Below, in pieces: positions 6,103 to 12,004 of a stretch of DNA of 12,004 nt (its first letter is position 1; the number at the start of each line of letters is the position of its first letter). The stretch spans positions 1 to 12,004 of the forward strand of contig NZ_CAUWHO010000056.1 in assembly GCF_963558545.1 (NCBI RefSeq), read 5' to 3'. The stretch is from Tyzzerella sp963558545 (GTDB lineage Bacteria > Bacillota > Clostridia > Lachnospirales > CAG-274). Position numbers and translations under genes: made by a program. Below the pieces are notes generated by a model that saw only the letters and a program-made list of their open reading frames with translations, made no database searches and was not told the origin of the DNA.

Positions 6103-6738
6103 TTATCCCATTTGTTGAACTTGGTGAAATCCTAGCTCAACTGGAGTTTCTCTCCCAAAGAAATTAACATTAACAATAACAACCTTTTTGCTAATATTAA
6201 CCTCTTTAACAACACCGCTAGACTTAGCAAATGGCCCTTCTTTTATAAGGACTACATCTCCTATTTCTATATCGCAAGTGTTTATAAATGTTTCTATACC
6301 CATAGACATAACCTCGTCTTCTGTTAAAGGAACTGGCTTAGACCCAGGACCTACAAAGCTAGTTACACCACGAGTATTACGAACAACATACCAAGTATCA
6401 TCATTCATTATCATCTTAAGAAAAACATACCCTGGGAAAATCTTTCTTTGTATTTCTTTCTTTTTACCAGATTTTGTAAGCTCATACCCTTTTTGAATAG
6501 GTACAACAACCTCTGTTATAACGTCATACATTTGTCTATTCTCTATAATTTTTTCAATGTTTGCTTTAACATTGTTTTCATATCCAGAATATGTGTGTAT
6601 AACATACCATTTAGGGTTTTCTTTAGGGGCAGTTTTAGATGCAAACTCTTCTTCTAAAAGATTAACATTATTTTCAAGATTAGAATTATTAACTAATTCT
6701 TCATCAAAGTTTTGATTTAAATCATCATTTTTTTCCAT
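6103..6738 (-). CDS. nusG: Transcription termination/antitermination factor NusG
   Basis: The 211-residue protein binds RNA polymerase and modulates elongation, pausing and termination. The NGN domain covers about residues 42-150, starting NPKWYVIHTYSGYENNVKAN and including FPGYVFLKM (101-109) and VRNTRGVTSFVG (119-130). The KOW domain covers about 158-211 (GDVVLIKEGPFAKSSGVV, then FFGRETPVELGFHQV). The first 40 residues are an acidic, Asn-rich extension not found in the 177-residue B. subtilis protein; longer N-termini are seen in some clostridial NusG proteins. AAAGGG at 6748-6753, nine bases upstream, supports the start, and no good internal start precedes the NGN domain. It follows secE by 19 bases, the usual arrangement. 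Confidence 0.96.
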   Translation of the reverse strand: MEKNDDLNQNFDEELVNNSNLENNVNLLEEEFASKTAPKENPKWYVIHTYSGYENNVKANIEKIIENRQMYDVITEVVVPIQKGYELTKSGKKKEIQRKIFPGYVFLKMIMNDDTWYVVRNTRGVTSFVGPGSKPVPLTEDEVMSMGIETFINTCDIEIGDVVLIKEGPFAKSSGVVKEVNISKKVVIVNVNFFGRETPVELGFHQVQQMG

Positions 6739-6757
6739 ATAATCATACCCTTTTAAC

Positions 6758-7024
6758 TTATGCCATTAATTTAATTATATTTTGTATGATAAAGTCAATA
6801 CCCAAATCATAACCAAAAATAATTATTCCAACAATTAAACATATAACTATTACTGTAAATGTTTGTTTAGCTAAAATTTTTCTACTAGGCCAAGTTATTT
6901 TCTTAAATTCTGTCTTATGCTCTGAAAAAAATCCACCAGTTTTTTTAGTTTCTTTTTTACTAGACTTTTTAGTTTTAGAAGAATCTGATGATACATTTTT
7001 AGTTTGTTCATTATTCTCTTGCAT
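6758..7024 (-). CDS. secE: Preprotein translocase subunit SecE
   Basis: The 88-residue protein is a single-membrane-span SecE that clamps the SecY channel for protein export. It has a Lys/Ser-rich cytoplasmic tail (about 1-30), the conserved amphipathic segment FKKITWPSRKILAKQT (40-55) with W45-P46, and one hydrophobic helix (about 56-75). Length and topology match Gram-positive SecE; the tail is a little longer than in the 59-residue B. subtilis protein. AAAGGAG at 7036-7042 precedes the ATG by 11 bases. It lies between rpmG and nusG, the normal clostridial order. Confidence 0.95.
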   Translation of the reverse strand: MQENNEQTKNVSSDSSKTKKSSKKETKKTGGFFSEHKTEFKKITWPSRKILAKQTFTVIVICLIVGIIIFGYDLGIDFIIQNIIKLMA

Positions 7025-7059
7025 ACTTTATCAAACTCCTTTCGATAAACTAGAGAGAA

Positions 7060-7209
7060 TTATTTAGTTTCTCTGTGTAAAGTATGTTTACCACAGAATT
7101 TACAGTATTTTTTTGTTTCCATTCTGTCTGGATGTACTTTTTTGTCTTTCATTGTGTTGTAGTTTCTTTGTTTACAATCAGTACACGCTAAAGTAATTTT
7201 TGTTCTCAA
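7060..7209 (-). CDS. rpmG: 50S ribosomal protein L33, zinc-binding type (TTG start)
   Basis: This short gene encodes 49 residues: (M)RTKITLACTDCKQRNYNT, then a Lys-rich middle, then YCKFCGKHTLHRETK. The length and sequence are those of bacterial L33, a large-subunit protein near the E site. Two CxxC pairs (C9/C12 and C36/C39) make it the zinc-binding form. The first codon is TTG at 7207-7209, chosen because L33 proteins begin MRxKITLAC and AGAGGTGG (7215-7222) lies 5 bases upstream; no ATG is available before residue 20. It is the first gene of the rpmG-secE-nusG-rplK-rplA operon, 35 bases before secE. Confidence 0.95.
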   Translation of the reverse strand: MRTKITLACTDCKQRNYNTMKDKKVHPDRMETKKYCKFCGKHTLHRETK

Positions 7210-7241
7210 GACTTCCACCTCTCTTGTATTTTTATTTATGC

Positions 7242-7264
7242 AAAAAAAAGACGCACATTACGTC
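7242..7264 (-). other. Small hairpin plus T-run at the probable 5' end of the operon transcript
   Basis: On the minus strand GACGTA and TGCGTC (7264-7250) form a 6-base-pair stem with an ATG triloop and one G-T wobble, followed by eight Ts (7249-7242). It begins about 7 bases after the -10 box, so the mRNA would start with this hairpin. It looks like a terminator but is too close to the start site to be a normal one; a 5' protective stem or a start-site regulatory element is likelier. Confidence 0.4.
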
Positions 7265-7270
7265 AATGTT

Positions 7271-7299
7271 ATGTTAACACAAATATTATATGTTGTCAA
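7271..7299 (-). promoter_or_regulatory. Sigma-A promoter of the rpmG-secE-nusG-rplK-rplA operon
   Basis: On the minus strand a consensus TTGACA (7294-7299) is followed after 17 bases by TAACAT (7271-7276). The DNA just upstream (7300-7330) has A- and T-tracts like an UP element. No other promoter of this quality was seen inside the operon. Confidence 0.78.
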
Positions 7300-7364
7300 T
7301 GGTTTTATAAACTTTTTATTTAAAGGCAATGTTAAAGTTATACTTTAATATTTATCAATTATTA

Positions 7365-7408
7365 AAGAAATTATAAAAAGCCTAAAAATAGGCTTTTTAT
7401 AATTTCTT
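7365..7408 (-). terminator. Terminator of the ABC exporter operon
   Basis: An 18-base-pair perfect stem (7365-7382 with 7391-7408) and an 8-base loop. The end of the downstream ABC gene, including its stop codon at 7397-7399, lies inside the stem. On the minus strand the GC-containing GCC/GGC centre is followed by TTTTTATAATTTC, so the U-rich part of the stem may itself act as the release tract. Confidence 0.75.
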
Positions 7409-9382
7409 ATCCAATTGTACATCATATAATCTTTTGTAAATGCCATTATTAGCTATTAATTGTTGGTGATTTCCACTTTCTTTTATTTCACCTTTATGCA
7501 TAACTATAATTTTATCTGCATTTTGTATTGTAGATAACCTATGAGCAACCATAATAGTTGTTCTATTGTTCATTAGAGTTTCTAAAGCATTTGTTATAAG
7601 CCCTTCTGTTTCTGTATCTATATTAGATGTTGCCTCGTCTAATACTAATATTTTAGGGTCATAAGCCAATGTTCTTGCAAAAGATAAAAGTTGCCTTTGT
7701 CCTGCTGATAAGGTACTACCACGTTCTGTTACAGGTTCATCATATTTATTATTTAATTTTTCTATAAAAGAACTCGCATTAACCATTTTAGCAGATTGTT
7801 TAATCATTTCATCAGATATATTTTCATTATTTAAGGATATATTACTTTTTATATCTCCTGTAAATATAAATACATCTTGTTGCACTTGCCCAATAGCACT
7901 TCTTAAAATATCTATATCTATGTCTTTAATATTAACATCATCTATTAATATTTCACCTTTTTGTATATCAAAATATCTACCTATTAAATTTAATATAGAT
8001 GATTTACCAGCACCTGTTGCCCCAACAAAGGCTACTTTTTCTCCTTTATTTATAGTAAAGCTTACATCTTTTAGTATGTAGTCCTCCCCTTCATAAGCAA
8101 ACCATACATTTTTAAATTCTATTTTACCATTTATATTTATGTCTTTAGGATTTTTAGGAGAAACTATGTCTTGCTTTTCCTCTAAAATAGAAAATATCTT
8201 TTCTGAAGATGCAATAGAAGATTGTAATGTTCCAAATTGCTCTGCTAAATCTTGTATAGGTTCGAAAAATGAATTTATATAGCTTATAAAAATGTACAAT
8301 GTTCCAACAGATAATGTTCCATTTAAAACAGATATACTTCCATCTCCTATTATAATAATTAAAGCTATTACAGATACAAAATAAATACAAGGTCTAAAAA
8401 TAGCAAATGTCATAACCTCTCTCCAGTTAGCACGGTAGAGCTCTTCACTTTTGTTTTCAAATTCTTGGTATTTTTCTTCTTCTTTAGCAAAAATTTGTAT
8501 AAGTTTCATACCAGATATATGCTCTGCCAAAAATGTGTTCATTTCTGTAATTTTATTTCTTGTAACACGATAAGCAACCCTAGAAAAATGCTTAAACATA
8601 AAGGTTAATGCTCCTACAATAGGCAACATTAAAAATGATAATAAGGCAAGCTTTACATCTTTATAAAACATAACTACTGCAAAACCAAATATTTTTACTA
8701 AATTTTTAAATAATTTAATTAGTATAGTTGTAAAAAGCTCATTTATAGATTCTGTATCATTTGTAACTCTAGTAACTAACTTGCCAAAAGGCTCTTTATT
8801 AAAAAAGTTTGTAGATAGACTATGTATATGTTCAAAAACTTGCTTTCTCATTTTAAAAATAATATTTTGTCCCATATTTTGTAAAATTAATGTGTTTATA
8901 ACATTTAAAACAAATCCTATCAACATTATTAAAAGGTACAATCCTGTTGCATATAAAATACCTGTAAAGTCATATTTTCTAAGTTCTTTTAAATCTTCTT
9001 TTTGTAATAAAGTTGCATCATTTAATACAACCTTTTCTAAATCCTTAGCAGTTATTTTTTGTAGATTTTCAGATTGCTGTTTGCTTATTTTTTCAACCAT
9101 ATAATATTTATCTTCAAATAAAACTATTTGATAAATATTGTTATCTTTTATTTCACTTTCTTTAAAATCTTTTGTTAAATATACATCTTTATATGCTACT
9201 GAATTTTTGCCATCTTTTGTTGTTTCTATATATGGTTTGTAATAACCATTTATATTATTATCTATTGCATTACCTATAATTATTGGCCTATAAAGCTCTA
9301 TAACAATAATAAAGAGGACTAGTATAGTAGCAAAAAATATAGTCCACTTATGTGGCTTTAGGTATACTAATAATTGTTTCAT
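7397..9382 (-). CDS. ABC exporter half-transporter with extracellular insertion, YheH/BmrD-like
   Basis: The 661-residue protein has an N-terminal six-helix exporter domain (about 1-390) and a C-terminal ATPase domain (about 420-661). An unusual hydrophilic insertion of about 100 residues (about 41-138) lies between the first two helices and should be outside the cell; the B. subtilis multidrug exporter subunit YheH/BmrD is similarly long. The ATPase has Walker A GATGAGKS (454-461), a QQD Q-loop (501-503), signature LSAGQ (558-562), Walker B ILVLDE (578-583) with catalytic Glu E583, and H-loop H614. The signature has Ala for Gly. It follows the partner gene by 12 bases. A heterodimeric drug or peptide exporter is the best inference; the substrate is unknown. 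The ribosome binding site is an AGGGGGG run overlapping the partner's stop codon. Confidence 0.9.
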   Translation of the reverse strand: MKQLLVYLKPHKWTIFFATILVLFIIVIELYRPIIIGNAIDNNINGYYKPYIETTKDGKNSVAYKDVYLTKDFKESEIKDNNIYQIVLFEDKYYMVEKISKQQSENLQKITAKDLEKVVLNDATLLQKEDLKELRKYDFTGILYATGLYLLIMLIGFVLNVINTLILQNMGQNIIFKMRKQVFEHIHSLSTNFFNKEPFGKLVTRVTNDTESINELFTTILIKLFKNLVKIFGFAVVMFYKDVKLALLSFLMLPIVGALTFMFKHFSRVAYRVTRNKITEMNTFLAEHISGMKLIQIFAKEEEKYQEFENKSEELYRANWREVMTFAIFRPCIYFVSVIALIIIIGDGSISVLNGTLSVGTLYIFISYINSFFEPIQDLAEQFGTLQSSIASSEKIFSILEEKQDIVSPKNPKDININGKIEFKNVWFAYEGEDYILKDVSFTINKGEKVAFVGATGAGKSSILNLIGRYFDIQKGEILIDDVNIKDIDIDILRSAIGQVQQDVFIFTGDIKSNISLNNENISDEMIKQSAKMVNASSFIEKLNNKYDEPVTERGSTLSAGQRQLLSFARTLAYDPKILVLDEATSNIDTETEGLITNALETLMNNRTTIMVAHRLSTIQNADKIIVMHKGEIKESGNHQQLIANNGIYKRLYDVQLDKKL

Positions 9383-9394
9383 ATATTTTCCCCC

Positions 9395-11176
9395 CTACAT
9401 ATCATTTATCTCTTTATTAATATTTTTTTCTTTTTCTTCTAAAGCTTCTTCTAGCTTCTGTTGTTCAAACATATCTTTGTATATGTCATTATTATCTATA
9501 AGCTGTGTATGTGTACCAACTTCTCTTATTTTGCCATCGTCTAAAACCATAATAACATCTGCATTTTTTATTGTTGATATACGGTGTGCTATTAATATAG
9601 TAGTTTTACCTTTTCTATTTTCTTTTAAGTTTTTAAGTATACTTTCTTCTGTGTTAGTATCTACTGCTGATAAGGCATCATCTAATATTAATATAGGTGC
9701 ATCTTTTATTAAGGCTCTAGCTATCGAGCTTCTCTGTTTTTGCCCACCAGATAAAGTGACCCCTCTTTCACCTACTATTGTTTCATACCCTTTTGGAAAA
9801 TCTATAATATTATCGTGTATACAAGCTTCTATGGTTGCCTTTTTAATTTTTTCCATTTCTTCTTCTTCCATACCAAAAGCTATATTAGATTTTAATGTGT
9901 TAGAAAATAAGAAGTTATCTTGTGGTACATAAGCTATATTTTCTCTTAATGTTTTTAAAGGAATACTATTTATATCTTTGCCATCTATAAAAATCATACC
10001 ATCATTTGCATTATAAAGGTGTAATAATAAATTTACAAGGGTACTTTTACCATTACCTGTTTTGCCTATTATAGCTAATGTAGTGCCATCTTCTACTTTT
10101 AAGTTAATGTTGTTTAATGTAGGTTCGCTATGTCCTCTATGTATAAATGTAAGGTTTTTAAATTCTATTTTACCTTTTATCCTCTCTATGTCCTCAACGT
10201 CATCTCTATCAAAAATTTCTGGCTTTTCATCAAAAACATCTTTTATACGTTTTAAAGATGCTCCACCTTGAGATAACATAGTTATAGTTTCTCCACAAGC
10301 AAGCATAGGCCACACAAGCATAGATACATATTGGTTAAAAGCAACAAACTTACCTAAAGTTATTTCTCCTACTAATGCTAAATATCCACCATAAATAAGA
10401 GTTATTAAGCTACTTAGTCCTATTATTACATCTAATAATGGCATAACAACTGATTGGAGCTTAACAACACTTAGGTTTTTTTCTTTTGATAATAAATTTG
10501 CTTTATTAAATCTATAAAATTCTGCTTTTTGTCTAACAAAAGCCTTTATAACACGAACACCAGAAAAACTTTCTTGTACAAAATCTGCCATAGAAGATAT
10601 AGCTTCTTGAGATTCCCTAAAACGTTTTTCCATTATTTTACCATAGTATATTTCACCAATACATATTAAAAGCATTGGTATTATAGCTATTAATGTTAAT
10701 TTAATATTTACATCAACCATCATTTGAACAACAACCATAAGTGTCATAACTGTTGCATCAAATATACTTATAACAGTAGCTCCTATTGCTTTTCTAACAG
10801 CTGTTAAATCACTTAAAAATCTTGTCATTAAATCTCCTGCTTTATGCTCGTTAAAATATTCTACACTCATTTTTTCTAAGTGGTTAAACATACCGTTTCT
10901 TATTTCTTTTTCTATATTACGGGCAGCTCCAAATATAAAAAAACGCCAAAAAAATCGGCCTATTGCTATAATTAACCCTACACATATAATGCCTAGTATA
11001 TAAATATATACATTTTTAATAGTTATATTATTTAAAGTAAGCCCATCTATTATTGTACCTGTTATTTTAGGTATTAATATACTCATAAAGTCTACAATAA
11101 ATAACATTAAAATACCTGCAAAATATCTATACTTATATTTTTTTAAATAATTTAATATAAACTTAAATAACTGCAT
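9395..11176 (-). CDS. ABC exporter half-transporter with degenerate Walker B, YheI/BmrC-like
   Basis: The 593-residue protein has a six-helix exporter domain (about 1-310) and an ATPase domain (about 335-575). It carries Walker A GKTGNGKST (371-379), Q-loop Q419, canonical signature LSGGQ (475-479), Walker B ILILDD (495-500) in which the catalytic Glu is replaced by Asp (D500), and H-loop H531. The Glu-to-Asp change is the established sign of the degenerate subunit in heterodimeric exporters such as LmrCD, BmrCD and TM287/288. Together with the partner's LSAGQ signature both weak elements fall in the same composite ATP site, while this protein's LSGGQ and the partner's Glu form the active one. 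The C-terminal tail (572-593) is Glu/Lys-rich. AAGGAGA at 11183-11189 precedes the ATG. It is the first gene of the pair. Exporter function is clear, substrate unknown. Confidence 0.92.
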   Translation of the reverse strand: MQLFKFILNYLKKYKYRYFAGILMLFIVDFMSILIPKITGTIIDGLTLNNITIKNVYIYILGIICVGLIIAIGRFFWRFFIFGAARNIEKEIRNGMFNHLEKMSVEYFNEHKAGDLMTRFLSDLTAVRKAIGATVISIFDATVMTLMVVVQMMVDVNIKLTLIAIIPMLLICIGEIYYGKIMEKRFRESQEAISSMADFVQESFSGVRVIKAFVRQKAEFYRFNKANLLSKEKNLSVVKLQSVVMPLLDVIIGLSSLITLIYGGYLALVGEITLGKFVAFNQYVSMLVWPMLACGETITMLSQGGASLKRIKDVFDEKPEIFDRDDVEDIERIKGKIEFKNLTFIHRGHSEPTLNNINLKVEDGTTLAIIGKTGNGKSTLVNLLLHLYNANDGMIFIDGKDINSIPLKTLRENIAYVPQDNFLFSNTLKSNIAFGMEEEEMEKIKKATIEACIHDNIIDFPKGYETIVGERGVTLSGGQKQRSSIARALIKDAPILILDDALSAVDTNTEESILKNLKENRKGKTTILIAHRISTIKNADVIMVLDDGKIREVGTHTQLIDNNDIYKDMFEQQKLEEALEEKEKNINKEINDM

Positions 11177-11239
11177 ACTAAATCTCCTTAATATAATTTA
11201 ATACTGTAAAATGATAAATCTATACTAGTTTTACCACTC

Positions 11240-11283
11240 AAATAAAGATAAGATTTATAATATTACTTCTCTTATCTTTATTT
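11240..11283 (-). terminator. AT-rich hairpin after nrdR, probable terminator
   Basis: Perfect 13-base-pair arms (11240-11252 and 11271-11283) with an 18-base loop lie just after the nrdR stop codon at 11302. The arms are AT-rich and the following minus-strand tract is short and weak, so termination may be partial and some transcripts could run into the ABC genes, for which I found no convincing promoter. Confidence 0.5.
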
Positions 11284-11301
11284 TATTAATATTTTTATTG
11301 A

Positions 11302-11766
11302 TTATAACCCTTTTTTATCATCAAATACTTTTCTTACTTCTTCCATAAAAGAATCTATATCTTTAAACTCTTTATAAACAGATGCAAACCTTACATATGC
11401 TATAGGGTCTAATGTTTTTAGCTTTTCTATTGCAATTTCTCCTATATCCTGACTATTTATTTCTTTTTTAGTAGTTGTATATATTTTATTTTCTATCTCT
11501 TTTACAACCTGTTCTATATCATTCATAGGTATAGGCCTTTTATTGCAAGCTAATAAAATACCTTTTAAAAGTTTGTTTGTATCAAAAGGCTCTCTTGTCA
11601 TATCTCTTTTAACAACAGATATTGGTATAATATCTAATTTTTCATACGTATTAAATCTTTCATTGCACTTTTCACATAATCTTCTTCTTTTAATAATAGT
11701 ATTATCTTCTATACTCCTAGTATCTATAACTTTAGTATCTTCATTGTAGCAAAAAGGACATCTCAT
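11302..11766 (-). CDS. nrdR: Transcriptional repressor NrdR
   Basis: The 154-residue protein matches the usual NrdR length of about 150. It senses ATP and dATP and represses ribonucleotide reductase genes by binding NrdR boxes. The N-terminal zinc ribbon has C3, C6, C31 and C34 (MRCPFC and LCEKC) with the typical RRRLCEKCNERFNTYE block (27-42). The ATP-cone covers about residues 49-139 and starts VVKRDMTREPFDTNKLLKGI; the closing AYVRFASVYKEF (123-134) is also conserved. AAGGAGA at 11776-11782 lies nine bases before the ATG. No reductase gene lies in the window, so it acts in trans. A copy next to sporulation or replication genes is usual in Firmicutes, but only its right-hand neighbour's start is visible. 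Confidence 0.97.
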   Translation of the reverse strand: MRCPFCYNEDTKVIDTRSIEDNTIIKRRRLCEKCNERFNTYEKLDIIPISVVKRDMTREPFDTNKLLKGILLACNKRPIPMNDIEQVVKEIENKIYTTTKKEINSQDIGEIAIEKLKTLDPIAYVRFASVYKEFKDIDSFMEEVRKVFDDKKGL

Positions 11767-11998
11767 TATATAAAGTCTCCTTAAAATATAAATTTTAAAA
11801 TATTATACCATATAACACTAAAAAATAACAGTAATTTTATATATTTTATTATACAAAATTAAAAAATAAAATTTTTAAATTTTTTCATATAAAGTCAAAT
11901 ATTTATATATATTTTTTATACATTATCTTTAATTATAAAATTGGACATAATCAAAAAAATGTATACTGCATAATATAAATAAGAAAGGAGATGTTAAA
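11767..11998. promoter_or_regulatory. AT-rich divergent intergenic region with nrdR and right-edge promoters
   Basis: This 232-base gap has no gene. For nrdR (minus strand) a perfect TATAAT (11802-11807) preceded by TGG makes an extended -10 box, with no clear -35. For the right-edge gene, TATACT at 11962-11967 is a possible -10 with TTGGAC at 11941-11946 (15-base spacer, short), and CATAATATA at 11969-11977 resembles late sporulation-sigma -10 boxes. No clear NrdR box was found. Confidence 0.4.
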
Positions 11999-12004
11999 AT
12001 GACA
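11999..12004 (+). CDS. Start of an unidentified gene, cut by the right edge
   Basis: AAAGGAG at 11984-11990 is followed after 8 bases by ATG at 11999-12001 and then ACA, giving Met-Thr before the window ends. The ATG at 11991 is too close to the binding site and its frame stops after three codons, so it is not the start. Nothing can be said about the product. Confidence 0.6.

Noticed and set aside
7242..7264. True intrinsic terminator or attenuator before rpmG
   Set aside because: The stem begins at the predicted transcription start, too close for normal termination, and no alternative antiterminator pairing or leader peptide was seen.
9477..9932. 151-codon plus-strand frame opposite the first ABC gene
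   Set aside because: It is antisense to the conserved ATPase domain and reads as a complement-strand shadow.
11783..11830. NrdR box upstream of nrdR
   Set aside because: AGTGTTATATGG only partly resembles one half of the ACACwATATwTwGTGT-type palindrome and the second half and tandem copy are missing.
1..12004. Mobile element, phage or defence system
   Set aside because: No transposase, integrase, nuclease, toxin-antitoxin pair, terminal inverted repeats or target duplications were visible; nearly all genes are core functions.

Overview
The window is very AT-rich, uses strong AAGGAGG-type ribosome binding sites and carries gene neighbourhoods typical of low-GC Gram-positive bacteria. Ten of its twelve genes with enough sequence to read lie on the minus strand. 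A PPi-type phosphofructokinase, the rpmG-secE-nusG-rplK-rplA order, a YheI/YheH-type ABC exporter pair and nrdR together suggest an anaerobic member of the Clostridia. The exact genus cannot be told from this sequence. No IS element, phage gene, CRISPR array, tRNA or rRNA was seen.

Layout from left to right. 1-1082 (minus) is the N-terminal part of a DUF445/YheB-type membrane protein that runs off the left edge. 1212-1676 (plus) is a small one-pass membrane protein of unknown function; it has a perfect ribosome binding site but no ATG, GTG or TTG at the expected start. 1747-2967 (minus) is a PPi-dependent phosphofructokinase with its own promoter. 3051-3446 (minus) is a small uncharacterised protein with a helix-turn-helix look. 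3636-4775 (plus) is a membrane-anchored leucine-rich-repeat protein with an Asn/Asp-rich linker.

4832-7209 (minus) is the rpmG-secE-nusG-rplK-rplA operon, covering translation, protein export and transcription elongation. It reads from a good sigma-A promoter at 7271-7299 to a palindromic terminator at 4792-4823. Two near-identical hairpins, one before rplK and one before rplA, look like mRNA copies of the 23S rRNA site bound by protein L1, so the L11-L1 pair is probably under L1 feedback at two points. The rplJ-rplL genes that usually follow are absent; the operon ends after rplA against a convergent gene.

7397-11176 (minus) holds two ABC exporter half-transporters 12 bases apart. Their nucleotide-binding motifs fit one heterodimer with one active and one degenerate ATP site. 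11302-11766 (minus) is nrdR, the ribonucleotide reductase repressor. At the right edge a new plus-strand gene begins at 11999, with a ribosome binding site but only its first four bases inside the window.

Most of the window is core housekeeping DNA. The points most worth a second look are the non-standard start codon at 1212, the doubled L1-type leader element, the truncated ribosomal operon and the two uncharacterised genes.
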